This document shows positions 9,689 through 21,929 of a DNA stretch of 64,000 nucleotides, piece by piece. Source of the DNA: Linnemannia elongata (Eukaryota > Mortierellomycota > Mortierellomycetes > Mortierellales > Mortierellaceae); NCBI GenBank assembly GCA_036320915.1, contig JAXBDG010000011.1, positions 1,944,501 to 2,008,500 on the forward strand, written 5' to 3'. The notes beneath the pieces are model-generated. The model ran no database searches and was not told the origin of the DNA. It saw only the letters and a list, made by a program, of their open reading frames with translations. The position numbers and the translations under genes were made by a program. Every line of letters begins with the position of its first letter. Within the stretch, counting starts at the first letter, position 1.

Positions 9689-12600
9689 TCACTCCCACTC
9701 CATGGTCTCGGACTTGACTCGGACTTCACCTGTCTCATTCTCAGGTTGACCCTGGCCAGTCAAAGGAAGAGCCGACGAGGATGAGGGACCAGTGTACGAG
9801 GCAAATCCTGAGGTTCCGACGCTCATTGGGTTACGAGGGGGTGGAACTGTAAAGCCGTTGAACACGTTGCCGAATCCTGGGAACATTGTGCTGTTGTACG
9901 CGCCATAGCCACCAGGGTGAAGGTTGGCCATGGCAACAGTTGGTGGTGCTCCACCAATCATGCCCGGCGTGGCCGCTGATCCAGGCGTGCCTGCTCCGAC
10001 ATAGATATTCGCCTTCAAGTCTGACTCCAATATCTCTGCCTCCAACTGCCGGATAGTCTCCATCTGCGGCTGCAAGATCTCCTCAGCCCGCTTAAGAAGC
10101 GCCAACGCCGCCTGTGTCCAGGCCGATTTTTCGCCATTGTAGATCCACGAATTGTTGACCATAATCCTGACGTCCGTCAAGAATGCATCCACTGTCCTGT
10201 ACGCATAGTGATTCTTGTTGGCGTCCCGCATTCCCGAGAGGTCTCTTGGTTGCTTGATCACAATATCATAACCTGGTGCAATCTTGGGCGATACTGGTGC
10301 AATGAACGCGTTTGCTTCTTGCATCGAGAGAAGAGTCGCCAGCACAGACTCGATAATGTTGGCCAGCTCCACGTCGGCCTTCTTGCGACGACCGTAGGAC
10401 TTTGCTGGAGGGTGCAGGTAGTCATAAAAGTCCTCCATATCATTGTTCTGCTGACTGGCTGACTCACTTCTCTTGCGCTTCGGTGGCGTTTCTAATTGCA
10501 ATTATTAGAGCGTAATACACATCAGCTATTGTTTTACACAGGCATTATCCCTGCAGAAACAAAGAGGTGGTAAAATCAATTCAAGAATACTTACGGAACA
10601 TCTTGGATGGCATTCGGACAACGAGGGCGTCCTTCTCTTCCTTTTCGCGTTCCTTCTCCAAGTCAGCGACACGGTCGATCACAGCCTTGGGGATCGAGAT
10701 CTTGTTGCCGCCGACTGCAGCAGACTGGGGTGATCCTTGCCTGAAAAACTCCGAGCCAGCTCTAGAGTTTGCCAACGAGCCCGGTGTTCCTGGAGGGATC
10801 GATCCTGCGCGAAGAGACGCGTGTGGGGGCGACTTCATGCTAGCCACGCCTCCTGATGTCACATAGGCGGTTCCTGTCACACCAAGGTTGGGCAATGCTC
10901 CAGATGGATCGACGTACTTGGGGCACTTCTTGTTCGTCTTCATGTGTCCAAGAGCTCCACAATTACTGCACTGACGCTATTATCGCAAGAATTACAGGCG
11001 TATATGCGTTGTCAGATAATTGTGCTGGGATCAAAAAGAGCATGTTAAAATACAAGACGTCGTTATACTATGCAGACTTACCACAACTTTCTTCTTCTTG
11101 AGGGCGGCGGTGGCAGGGTTGACAGGGAGCTCGGGTGCAGCAGAGCCAGCCTTGGCTGCAGCACGGGCCATACGACGCTCCTGGTTCCGGTTCAACCTAG
11201 CAAGCTCCTCCATAATGCGCTTCTTCATCCTCTGATTTTTGGCCTCATCGTCAGTTGGTTCCAGGGCCTCCATGCTGATAGCGCTCTCATCGATCTCCTG
11301 ACGATGACGGATGTAAGTGTTCATGACAGCAGGGTCGCGGATAGTCTCCTGCTTCCAAACAGCCTGACCGTTAGGTTGGCGAACGAGTCGTTTGATGATC
11401 AAATGCTTGTTCCGGGACCCAAAGTTACCGGCGCTCGTCCGGGAGCTGACGCTGCCTGCGACGGAGACATTGTCGTCATCCATGTCGTTGGCGCGATCCC
11501 GCTCGCGTTCACTATGGTCGCGGTAACGGCCAAACAATGATGGGGACGGCGAAACGCGGTTCCTGTCGACCGTCGACAACTCACGCCTCTGCCGATCATA
11601 GTTCTCATCCTCATCATTTTCGTTGTCAGAATCTCCTCTAATCTCATCATCACCGCCGTCAATCTCCTCAATCTTGCTGAGTGCAGCCCGTTGTGCATTC
11701 CAGATACGCGTGATCTCCTCCTTGTAAACCAGCTGCTGCTCGGCGACGTTGTAACGATGTGTGCTCTTGGGAAGCAATTCGATCTGAGCCAGTCTCTCCT
11801 CAAGAGACTCTCCTTCTCGCAGGAAAATATCTTTCATACTGATACGGACAAAACTGAATCCTTCTCCTCGACCAGTGGGATCTCCGGCACCCCAAAGCTT
11901 CAACATGGCCTTGCCCTGAGTGGCATTGATAAAGTTGCGAGTCGTGATCCAGGGCGCCAGCTGCTCCTCGATATCCATGCTCGCCTCGGTATCCTCGTTC
12001 GCATTGTCTTCATCCCCCTCAGCAGCCTTGCCGTAACCTGCGTCCAACAAATGTCGCTGTCCGACCAGCATACTCTCGTAGAGACAGACCATCTCGGGCG
12101 TGACCATCTTCCTGATCTCCTCCTCGCTGGGCAGCGGTGCGCCTCCCTTCAGCTTCCAGTATCCTGTGTTGTTGCCCTTGCGCTGGTACTCTGCAAACTC
12201 CTTCAACCTCTGGCGTATCTGGATCTCACTGTACTCGGGATACGCCTTGCAGAGCTTGGTGAATTTGAGTCGACCTTGAGGATCCTTGCGCATGAAACGG
12301 AAGGAAGAGATTTGGAGACGGTTCTTGATCATTGTGGTGATCTTGCGCGAGTGTGGTCCTGGGACGTCCTGCACGGGGTATGTTTGACCGACAACGTACA
12401 TGTGTGGGATGTGGCGAATGTAGTACTTGGTCTCGTTCTTGTACGTGGTCCTGATGACAATGAAGTCCGTGCTCCGAGGTGGCTGCTCAAAGACTGGTGC
12501 CCTGATCATGTTGTTGTAAAGTGCGCTCATCTGCTGGCCTGGCTCGACGTTACCAAAGTTGAGGAATGGTGTAGTATCGGTAACATCCAGGACAAAGGAC

Positions 12601-14921
12601 TCGCCAATCTCGTTCGTAGGCATATGAGTGTCCTCGACCGACTCCTTGCGGTAGTAGTTGATCAGGATGCTTCCCATTCCTACGTTTTGAACAATGGCGG
12701 GGTGTTCCTCCGAGTACTCGAGCAGAATAAAGTTGGTGTGGTCACGCAGGGTCAGGTCTTTGGAGCTCCTCATGACTTCTCCCAGTTCCTTCCTCTTCTT
12801 ATTCTTCTTCTTGCTGCCCTTGACTCGAGAGAATGTGATCTCGACGTTGAGCGGCATTTGTAATGAGGGTCGATGGAACGAGCGGAGCTCTGCCTTTGTC
12901 AACTTGTTTTTGTACCACGGCTTCATCAGCTTGACAGCAGGCAAAGCATGCTGGACCACCAACTGACCAAAAGTCTGACGGACTCTGTGAAACCGACCCT
13001 CCTTGTGTGCCTCGTAGAACCGATCGTTGGACACGTTGAAGCGATCGATCCCCAGTTTCCTATGAGTCTCTGCCTCCGAGGGGTCGTTGACATTGGTGAC
13101 TACGCGATATGCTGGGAACTGAACCTTCCTTCCGCGTTTCACTATTCATAATTGGTAATGCGACGCTGGTGTTAGTATGCTTCCAGATTCATAGTTACGC
13201 CCTGACACCGTGTTTTGAACCCGGGTAATGACATACCTCTGAATCCGTCTCCCATAGCCTTATTGTCCATTGACGTAAGGTCAAACAGCACGTTCACGTC
13301 GTTCATATTCAGGCTGATATGACTGAAGGACTTGTATGGCTTGTTGTCGTCCCAAATAATCGAATCTTCCCAGTCGCCACTCTCAAGGTCGTAGTTCCTG
13401 GACGCAAACAGCTCTGTGGTATCCTTGAGTGTTGGCTTGATCAAAGCCGCATCACTTCTATATATCGTAAGATACAGTTTCTAGGTTAGTAGTTGTGAAC
13501 AGGGATCGATTACGACAGTTGCTCGCATATCATGGAGACTTACCCATCCATCGCCACGTCCTGTGTAGGAACAACAGAGTCATCCCAGACAATGCGATCT
13601 TCCCATGAATCGAGGTGCACCGAGTAAAAGTCCTTCGTGTCAGGGACCTTCCACTGAAGACTGTTTAGCCACTCCTTGTCCAATGATTCCTGTTATAAAA
13701 TAGCAACGAGAGTTGTTAAAAAATAGATGACTTCTAAGGACGTGTTCACGCACATGGTCGCAGTCCTGATTACTAACCTCTGAACTGTCGTAGTATTCCA
13801 GATACCGCTCATTGACTGCCGAAGGATCTTCTGGGAGCTCAAACACCTTCTTCTGGTCAACGTTCTGGCTGAATTTTGATGTTGTCGGGAACCCAGCTAT
13901 GAAAACAAAATCATACAAATACATGGGATCAGTATGACGTCTACGGCTACATGTGATTAACCACCTATGTAAAAATGCAAAGGTGCAGTATGAACGAACC
14001 TGGCTTGGCGCGTGAGTGTGGGAACCGCTTGGGGCGCTTGGTGTTGAAGAGCTCCGAGAATTTGAGGATCTTTTTTTCTTCGAAGGCAGGATACAGTTTC
14101 CGTACGTCAACTGGTTCAACTGTGGCAGGTGCTACTGGTGCAGCAGTACTAGCTCCTGGCAACCCAGGTAGCGATGATGGGGGCAACAGGGGTTTGGACG
14201 ATCCTACGCCACCTGTCTGCTGCTGCTGTTTGCTCTGCTCTTCCTGAAGGTACAGCTGCTGGCGCTGCAAAAGAGTGAGTGCAGGCTGCTGTGACGCCGA
14301 AGGCAATGCTGGCATACCGGTCTTGAGAGCACCTGTTTTAGACTCTCCGTCAGAATCCTCTGCGTCATAGTCCTCGTCCATAGAATCCAGTCTTGACTTT
14401 GTCCGACCTCCTTGACTACCACTCTTCATGGCCGTTGTTGCTGCAGCTTTGACAGCACTGAGACCCTTCTGCAAGTACCGTTGGCTGAACATCTCCTGTT
14501 CAGTGTTATCGACAGCCAGGTCGTTAATTTCTGAAAAGTCAACTGCGTCCTTGTCGTGCTCAAAAGTTGACTTGATCGTTGAGATGTTGACCTCGCCATC
14601 TTCGTCTTCTTCCTCATCGTCATCGTCATCTGCTGCACCTGGCTGTGCCTTGACCTCGTTCTCGTCGACTCCCAGCGTCTTTGCCGAGAAGAGTTGTGTA
14701 AGTTGCTCATTGTTTTCCAGACTCTCCAAAGCTTCACGGAATTCCTGTTGCAACAAGGTAATTGATGATTAGTGGGCAACCCAAACAAAATAAGAGATTC
14801 AACTAACATGCACTTAATAGGGTGGCGTTGATCCATGCGTTTCATGAGGCTTTACCTCAGGCAAGTCCTCGACCTTGCCGGACTTGTCAACGTTTCCGAA
14901 GAAGTAACCGGCTAAAGACAT
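9689..14921 (-). CDS. TAF1: Transcription initiation factor TFIID subunit 1 (TAF1)
   Basis: TAF1 is the scaffold of the general factor TFIID and binds TBP, TAF7 and promoter DNA. Eight exons: 14921-14856, 14744-14000, 13896-13778, 13689-13544, 13457-13237, 13141-11082, 10970-10595, 10491-9689; total 1511 aa with every junction in phase. The N-terminus MSLAGYFFGNVDKSG resembles the TBP-binding TAND segment. Exons 3-5 carry WEDRIVWDD-type repeats. Exon 6 holds the large TAF1 core (DUF3591; PLNVEITFSRVKG, RHIPHMYVVGQTYPV, FRFMRKDPQGRLKFTKL, NTGYWKLKGG). Exon 7 begins with the TAF1 zinc knuckle CSNCGALGHMKTNKKC (C-x2-C-x4-H-x6-C). Exon 8 carries one bromodomain at about 1283-1385, including the acetyl-lysine Asn in WIYN. 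As remembered, human TAF1 has two bromodomains and yeast Taf1 none. Confidence 0.95.
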
Positions 14922-15203
14922 TGTCTTTGTTGTGTGTTGTGTGATGAAAAGGTATATATGTTTGTTTGGGTTTGAGTGGCACTCCTGTCCTCTGCTTGCA
15001 GTGTCCTGGTGGGGTGCAATTCCGCGGCCTGGAGGGGGAGGGAATGGGTGCAGGTGCGTTTGGGGCAAAGGGGCAGGCAAACGCGATAAACCACTGCAAA
15101 ATGGTCTTCTCTTTTATATGTTTTGGGTCTGAAAAATGTAGCAAATGCGATCAAAAGAATATGCCTCCTTAATTTCTATGTATCTGCTGCGTAGAACGGA
15201 TCT
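14922..15203. promoter_or_regulatory. TAF1 promoter region
   Basis: A 282-bp gap between the TAF1 start and the stop codon of the DNA glycosylase, transcribed in the same direction. It must contain both the TAF1 promoter and the glycosylase terminator. No distinct motif recognised. Confidence 0.4.
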
Positions 15204-16803
15204 TCAAATGGGTGCGGTGATGGTGTCGGACTCGTCCGCATTTCGCCACATATACCAAGAAGCAATGCTTCGATACGGACGCCAGATCTCGGCCATCCTT
15301 TCCATATCACCACAACTCATCTCGCCCTTCTTCGCACTCCCCTTACCCTTGGCTCCACCCTTCTTGGCCTTGCCGTCCTCCAAGCTCTCAACAATCGTAC
15401 CCCAAACTCCGTTCTTGTAATGCTTCCTAAAGTGCTTCTCCATACCCTTACGGATTCCCAAGTCCAACGTCGGCAAGACATCCAAACGTTCGAGCGTGTC
15501 CATCATGAACATGTCAACTGTCCATGGTCCAATCCCTCGAACACAAAGCAACTGGGCTGCCAGCTCATCATCTGTAAGAGCCTGAAGCTCTGCCTTATCG
15601 CTTGCAAACGTGATCTTTCCCTCGACGAAATGACGCGCAAGGTCTTGGATGTAGGAAGCCTTGCGTTCAGAGAGTCCACAACTACGTAACCGGTCCATGG
15701 GAGTCGCCAAGACTTGCTCAGGGGTAGGGAATCGCTTGTCACCACTATCGAGAGAGTCCAAAGTGACATCGGAGACGTAATGAGAGACAAACTTGAAAAT
15801 GATTGACCGCGCGGCCTTCCAGTGCACCTGCTGCCCAACAATGGTCCGCGACAGAACTCTACAAAGGACCAGCACAATGAAAGTGTGTGAGATGGTGGAT
15901 GACTTTTCAGGGTTGTCCATTGCAAAGAAGCAAGGACAAAACAACCATTGCTTACCGAAAGTAGTTGGTGTCATGGTCAGAGTAGATGGTGTAAGGATAC
16001 TTGGCAATGAGAGGCGCAAGGGCAGGGTCGACTTTACACAGATGCTCCAGCGCTTCTCGAGCATAGTCAGGGACGTGAAGGGGTCTTTTTTTCCATGGGT
16101 TCTCTTCAGGGACTTTAGGCTTGTTTTCTTTGGCCTTGGTCACCTTGATTTTTGATGTGTGGATGGAAGCGACTGCCATGCTGTTGACAGCCATCTCGAT
16201 GTCTGGTGAAGAACGGGCCGCTACCTTTCGAGAGCGAGTCTTGGTCGTTGTTGTCTGTGTGCTTCCGCGGGTGTCATTTTTGACGACAATGGTTGAGCTC
16301 TGAGTGGATGATGTGGTAGTGCGAAGAAAGAGAATGAAAATAGGTGTGAATGGGGAGTAGACAGGGGCACGAGTTACACATGGGAGTGGCGTATGGCCAA
16401 ATGAAACAATTTGAGGTTGACAAAACCCACCTCGGCTTCGGCGACCTCGGTCTGGATGGTCTCGACAACAGCAGTTTTCTATAGGAGCAGCGAATAAAAG
16501 TGGGTTATCGTTAGAGCAATGAATAAGATCCCCTTCAATCGATGCAATTGAACAAGCGATGGTCAAGCGATATTCAAGCAATTGACTTACAGCAACAACA
16601 GAGCGAGTGATTGACCTGAAAAAATTGGCAGATTGGTGGCGTTAATGATCCATTGACAAGACGGTTGAAGACACGACACTTGACAGCGCAGCTGAAAGCA
16701 TAGACTACCTTGACTTTGTGTGCTTGAACACTGAAGTGAGGGTCGGCTTTAGTGCCGTTGTAGTCGAGATAGCGAGGGAGAGAGTTTTTCTCCTTGTCTG
16801 CAT
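15204..16803 (-). CDS. MAG1: DNA-3-methyladenine glycosylase II (HhH-GPD, Mag1/AlkA type)
   Basis: Base-excision-repair enzyme that removes alkylated purines. Proposed exons: 16803-16709, 16615-16591, 16478-16431, 16299-15956, 15858-15204; 388 aa, all junctions GT...AG and in phase. The catalytic core is in the last two exons: IVGQQVHWKAARSIIFKF, helix-hairpin-helix LLCVRGIGPWTVDMFMM, and PTLDLGIRKG carrying the expected catalytic Asp. The C-terminus ends RPYRSIASWYMWR. The first three exons encode an Arg/Ser/Thr-rich leader (MQTRRKTLSLAIS...), which could be a mitochondrial presequence or a nuclear signal. Exon 2 is only 25 nt. The core is certain; the leader exons are inferred from splice phase and deserve less trust. 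An extra Lys/Gly-rich loop (KAKKGGAKGKGSAKKG) sits near the C-terminus. Confidence 0.88.
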
Positions 16804-17224
16804 GGCGGTTGTGAATGAGGGCAGTTGAGGCAGAAAGGAACAAGAAAGGGTCTAGAGAGATGTCGAACGAAGTGGACCTACTTTTCAAGTCAGGAACAAG
16901 TCCGTCTCAATGCAGCCTTTGCGATTATATGTCGGTGATGAAATTTGGGCGCATCGAACAAATCGCCCTTAACCTGTGACATTTGTGCCAACACTTTGAT
17001 TGCCTTTGATTGATTGTCCCCCTGTCGGTTTCTGACTGGCTACAACCACGTCCAACAGACAGGCAGACAGACAGACAGAGACTCCATCATCGTTCACGCC
17101 CTCCTCGCCCGTGCATCTTTCTTTGTTCACATCCTTTTTATCCTCACTTCCCTCACACCCTTTATTTACCCTCTTCTCCTCCTTCCCTCCTTCGACCTTC
17201 TTCTATCTTCATCCCCTCGACATC
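16804..17224. promoter_or_regulatory. Divergent promoter, DNA glycosylase / OST subunit
   Basis: 421 bp between two outward-facing start codons. Contains a short CAGA tandem (about 17058-17080) and a C/T-rich tract just before the plus-strand ATG, typical of fungal 5' leaders. No specific binding site recognised. Confidence 0.4.
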
Positions 17225-18596
17225 ATGGCAAAGTTCAGGTCCCTGCTGCTGGTCACACTCCTGGCCTCGCTCTCCACAGCCATCGCAGAGTCATGGAAGG
17301 TCCAGGACATCAACCTCATTATCGCCGCTCCTGGAGGCAGCAAGAAGGCCGAGCACAAGTAAGGCATCCATCTTCTCTGTTCCAGCATCTGCTTTTACAG
17401 GCGCAGGACTTCAACTTGGTCTTTCAGGGCAGGTGGCATTGCGCACTTCATCAGCTTTTTGTTCACGCGTAACAGAAGAAACGCGAGTCAGCAGGAGACA
17501 ACACTTTTATACAGTATTCAAACGACGCGTCTTTGATCCAACGGATATCCAACGGCAAATCGCACAAACACACACCGATTGAACTAGCTGAATCCACATT
17601 AACTCAATTGAACATATTCGTGATGAACAATAGGTTGGAATATCCATATGCTGTCCAGGACCTTACAGCCGACTCAACAGACGTGTTTAAGTTCTCGTTC
17701 AAGATCGACAACAAGGAGAAGCCTCACCAGGCCATGGTCGTTTTCCAGAGTCAGGATGAGTTCCAGGACGAGATCATGGTTGCTGCCTCGGTCAAGTCTT
17801 CAGGAAAGGGCCGCTTCGACCTCGTAAGGAACAATCCACTATCGACTCACACCATGGACGATTTCAATTCTTGGACAAAGGATCACTTCCCTGACTGACC
17901 GTTATTTTTGATCCGACCTGAATTCTTGTAATCATAGAACTTCAACAAGGCTGACGCCAAGTTCAAGTATGGAACACGCAAGTACGCAATGACCTTCTTG
18001 GTCGGTGGACCCAAGATCGAGGAGCCTTACAAGTATGCCCTCGGCAACATTGAGGTCAAGGGTCCCTCCAACCCCGTCACTCGCCCTGTCCGCCTTGACT
18101 ACCAGGCTCAGCCCGAGATCCACCACCAGTTCCGCTCCGATCAAAAGTTGATCAACACTGCCATCTCAGGACTCTTCACCTTCCTCGTCCTCACCCCCTT
18201 TGCCGTGCTCTTCTTCCTCGTAAGTATCACCTTTCGCGCTTCATGGTTGTGACTTTATGGTTTTGACTTTCCAATTCCCTACAAGAGGAACATTAACATT
18301 TGGTGATGCGTTCCTCGAAACATGAATAGTGGAGCAAGTTGGGTATCAAGTTCGAGCCTTTCCAGGCCATGGCCTCAAAGCCCTTTGATCTCATCACCGC
18401 CGTTGTCTTCTTCGGATCGATTGCAGGAATTGAATTTGTTTTCTACAACTACTGGACACACGTCACCTTATTCCCTGTCCTCCAGGCTCTCGGCGGTCTC
18501 TCCGTCGTTGCATTTATCTCGGGTCGCTATGTCCTCTCGGCCGTTCAAACCCGTCGACTCCAACGCACTGCTGGATCAGCCAAGAAGGAGTTGTAA
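17225..18596 (+). CDS. SWP1: Oligosaccharyltransferase Swp1 / ribophorin II subunit
   Basis: Subunit of the ER oligosaccharyltransferase, which transfers glycans to Asn in nascent proteins. Exons 17225-17358, 17634-17823, 17938-18219, 18330-18596; 290 aa, all phases consistent. The N-terminus MAKFRSLLLVTLLASLSTAIA is a clear signal peptide. The lumenal domain contains FKFSFKIDNKEKPHQAMVVF and KYAMTFLVGGPKIEEP. Three C-terminal membrane segments follow: LFTFLVLTPFAVLFFL, FDLITAVVFFGSIAGIEFVF and VLQALGGLSVVAFISGRYVL. The end SAKKEL is a lysine-rich cytosolic tail with a di-lysine-like ER signal. Length and layout match the fungal Swp1 size class rather than the longer animal ribophorin II. Confidence 0.92.
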
Positions 18597-18873
18597 GCTT
18601 GAGGAAAGTGGATGTGCGCGACAATATCTTTTCTTTAGCAACAGGAACTAGATGATTTCTTTGGAAGAGTGTGGTATTGGCGTGTTTAAACTGAACTCTT
18701 TGATGTATTGCTTCAATAAGCGCGTAGAATAAAATTGGCATACACATTCATGTATATGAAAGGCTTTGCAACAAATTCCAAGCCACAAAACGTTCAGTAG
18801 AAAGAAAGAAAAAAAAAGGTTCATGTTCAAACACACACCACGCCCTTACTTCTCCAACGAAATCAGCAGCACC

Positions 18874-21024
18874 ATGACTTCGCCACTGAAGTTCCAAATC
18901 AAACAGACCTCAACCAAGTCCACAGGAGCAGGAGATTCGGCGCGCTGTGGAACGTTCGCTCTTTCTCAGTCGACCTCAATTGGAACTGATCAGCAGCATG
19001 TCAAGAGGACGATCGAGACCCCCGGCTGTCTGATGTACTCCCAGAAGGGAGCAGTGCCTCATCTCACACCGGACAACCTGCGTCAACAGAGCTTTGGAGG
19101 CGTTAACGTGTCCCTCGAACAGATCTTGTAAGTCGAAAGGAACTCATTCATATGGATTCAATTTTATCAGCCAATTGATTAATTAGCATTATTGTAGTGG
19201 CACAGATCACTGATATGGAGGGAGGTGGTTGCTTTTTTTTTTTTGTTTGAATCAAATTTTAGGCAAACAGATCAGCCAGGATCATTCTCAAAGTGGCCCG
19301 AAACTTCCCCGATTCCCCAATTCACCGGCTCCAAATTCACCCTCTCAGAATACCTACGCTTCCAGGACCTCATCACCTTCTGTGACCTCCGGGACTACTC
19401 CTACGCCGCAGAGACCTTCCGCCACCACACAACCCCACCGACCAAGAAACTGGCTTCCAACACGGATTACCACGCAGTCCTCTCAACACCCAAGGGAGTC
19501 CGTCAATTGACTCTGGACGATTACCTCAAGACGGTGCGTCATTACCGTCCGGATGTGGTTGTGGCTCTGGCGGACACGATTGCGGAGACGACTGCTCCGA
19601 ATGAGAAGCGGGTTAGGAAGAGTTTGGAGAGATCGCTGAAATGGTTGGATCAGATTTTGTTGGAGAGGGCTGGACAGGATGGTACGATTGAGGATCGGAG
19701 GGTGGAGGAAGAGAAGAAGCGGAGGAGGGAGAGGAAGGAGAAGAAGCGGATTGCTGCGGCGGCTGCCAAGGCTGCAGGTGAACAGCAGGATCAGGACCAG
19801 GAGCAAGGAGCAGAAACCCCTAAGGAGAAGGAAGAGGAGATCTATATTGAACCTATTCCTACAGAGCCTTGGACGGATGTTGGGTTGTTTGCGGCTGTGG
19901 GAGGAGCCCATTTGGAAGAGTCGAGGATTTGGAGTGCGCAGGAGACGGCCAAGAAGGAGGGTGTGGACGGATTTGTGATTGATACTCTTTCTTTGAGCGT
20001 GTTGGACAAGGATGCGAGGTTGAAGCATGTCCAGACCTCTCTGGATCACTTGCCTGCCGACAAGCCTAAACTGCTCTATGGAATCCATGCCCCTGGTAAG
20101 ATGACGCGTCCTTCTCGTGGGATGCTGCATTCGCTTCGGGATTGTCCTGCAAATGACTAACAAATCCTCTTTCAAATTTTATTAGAGGATGTGCTGGAAG
20201 CGGTGTCGATGGGCATCGATCTGTTCGACACCTCATACCCATTCCAATTGACAGAGGACGGCATCGCCTCGCTGTACTACTATGGACCCCGCCCCGCAGG
20301 TCAGGACAAGAGCAACAGCAAGACTCAGAGAAGCATCAACCTCTGGGACGACGAGCACGGCGACAAGTTTGTGCCGATCCTCGAGGGCTGTGGATGCTAC
20401 GCCTGCAAGGACAACAAACATACCCGTGCCTACATCAACCATCTCTTGAAGACCCACGAGATGTTGGCCACCGTCTTGCTCATGGGGTATGTGAATATTT
20501 CTCTCAATAAGGCGCTTTCTTGGTTATGCTCCTGAGAGGGGTAGTTTTTTTTGTAGGTTATGGCCATTAACGAGATCTTTTGGCTCTTTTTTCTTGCGAT
20601 ACGTAGACACAACATGTACCAGTACTCCCAGTTCTTCAACCTCGTCCGCGAATCCATCCAAGACGGTACCCTGCAAGAAAAATCAACCGCTTTCCTCGCA
20701 ACCTTTGGAAAGGAACCCACCCGCACCCTGGAGAAACACCCCAACCAAATCATTGTCGAAGCCGCCCTCCAGAAACGTAACCAGCGGTTGGAAGGTGCTG
20801 AAGAAGGTACCGTCGGAGCCATCGGTATGGGTGCCAGCACCGTCAACACTCCTAGTCTCGGCGCCGCAGTCGGTGCTCATGCTGAGGATGTTGAGATGGA
20901 AGATGGTGAGAACAAGTCCAAGAAGCGTCATGAGACAGAGGAGGCTGGTGTGGATGGCGGGGTTAAAGATGAGGTTGTGGAGAAGAAGGTTAAGAAGGCC
21001 GCTGTTGCCGAGTCCTCCTCTTAG
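18874..21024 (+). CDS. QTRT2: Queuine tRNA-ribosyltransferase accessory subunit 2
   Basis: QTRT2 pairs with catalytic QTRT1 to exchange guanine for queuine at the wobble position of GUN-anticodon tRNAs. Exons 18874-19127, 19263-20095, 20186-20486, 20607-21024; 601 aa. N-terminal PGCLMYSQKGAVPHLTPDN matches the TGT-fold start. The zinc site is CGCYACKDNKHTRAYINHLL (C-x-C-x2-C...H), followed by GHNMYQYSQFFNLVRESI. Catalytic-type Asp motifs of the QTRT1 subunit are not seen, fitting the accessory subunit. There is a Lys/Glu/Ala-rich insert (KKRRRERKEKKRIAAAAAKA, about residues 235-275) and a charged C-terminal tail. In-frame ATGs lie upstream (18823, 18766), but the ATG at 18874 has good context (gcaccATGac) and begins the conserved region. 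Confidence 0.93.
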
Positions 21025-21235
21025 CTGTTGTAAAAAAAGTCGGCTGAGAAGGATTGGCATGTAATAAATGGCCCGTGCGTGTATTCTTTTCATGTGCACA
21101 AAGTATGTTTTCTGTGCGCTTTAATCATGATAAAGAGGCTGGTGAGATGGAAATTATTAGGCGGGATGGTTTTGCGATAGTTGTAGAGTACAAGAATAGT
21201 AGTGATAAAGAGAATCACGAAAAAAAGGACAAGAA

Positions 21236-21649
21236 CTACATGCTCGAAAGGGTGCAGAAGCATGAGCGCCGGGGGTACTCTCCACAATATCCCGAAGAGT
21301 TCTTCTCAGTCTGGCAATGGGCTTCGCAGGCCTGTGGTGATGGGCATCCATAGATCGAGGCAGAGTTGTTGTCGTCGCTCGAGCGGCCGATCGTGGGGGC
21401 TGCATCTGTTGTGATTGTTGCGGGAGTGAAAACCGAGAGGAGGACTGTTGTGAAAATCACGGCTGAGAGGAAGAGCGACTGTTTGGAAATCGTTTGGCGC
21501 GTGCGCGTGCGAGGCTGTGACGATGATGATGGCATTTGTGTGGATGTGATATTGGCTGGGCTGGTTCCTGACATGACTGTTGTGCTGGTGGCAGTGGCAG
21601 CAGAGGCAGCAAAAGCGGTGGTGAACTTGTAGTTGCTAGACGTGCACAT
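21236..21649 (-). CDS. Defensin-like CS-alpha-beta peptide precursor (candidate)
   Basis: Intronless frame of 137 aa. A hydrophobic segment (SLFLSAVIFTTVLLSVF, about residues 57-73) looks like a signal peptide or signal anchor; in-frame Mets at 21574 and 21535 would give a shorter, more usual leader. After a Ser/Asp/Asn spacer, the C-terminus holds exactly six cysteines spaced C-x5-C-x3-C-x9-C-x7-C-x-C and ends CFCTLSSM. The ACEAHC...GYC...CFC arrangement matches invertebrate-type defensins and fungal plectasin-like peptides (CxxxC plus CxC cores linked by three disulfides). These families are membrane- or lipid-II-directed antibacterial peptides. Activity here is inference. No dibasic cleavage site is visible; a single Arg (GRSSDD) precedes the spacer. 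It is convergent with QTRT2, 211 bp apart. Confidence 0.65.
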   Translation of the reverse strand: MCTSSNYKFTTAFAASAATATSTTVMSGTSPANITSTQMPSSSSQPRTRTRQTISKQSLFLSAVIFTTVLLSVFTPATITTDAAPTIGRSSDDNNSASIYGCPSPQACEAHCQTEKNSSGYCGEYPRRSCFCTLSSM

Positions 21650-21929
21650 GGCTGTGGGAATACTGGTTGTGAGTGTTGAGGTTTTGGTAGGAACGTTGGG
21701 GCTGTTTGACGTATTTGGCAGTATAGCGGTAGTGAAGTTTGGTGCTAGATCTTGTGTAAAATTTGGTGCGATGTCGTTGGGTGAAGTTGAAGTGGTGGAA
21801 TAATTTCAGCTTTGTCGTTTGTTGTTGTCGATGAAGATGAAGAGAAAGAAAGAAAGAAGAGACGAGAATAAAAGAGCGACGGATGAACTTGTATTCGACA
21901 AGCCTGAACCAGCTTTGTTGCATCTAACG

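Noticed and set aside
11691..12863. 390-codon plus-strand frame opposite TAF1
   Set aside because: Antisense shadow of TAF1 exon 6, which carries the conserved core.
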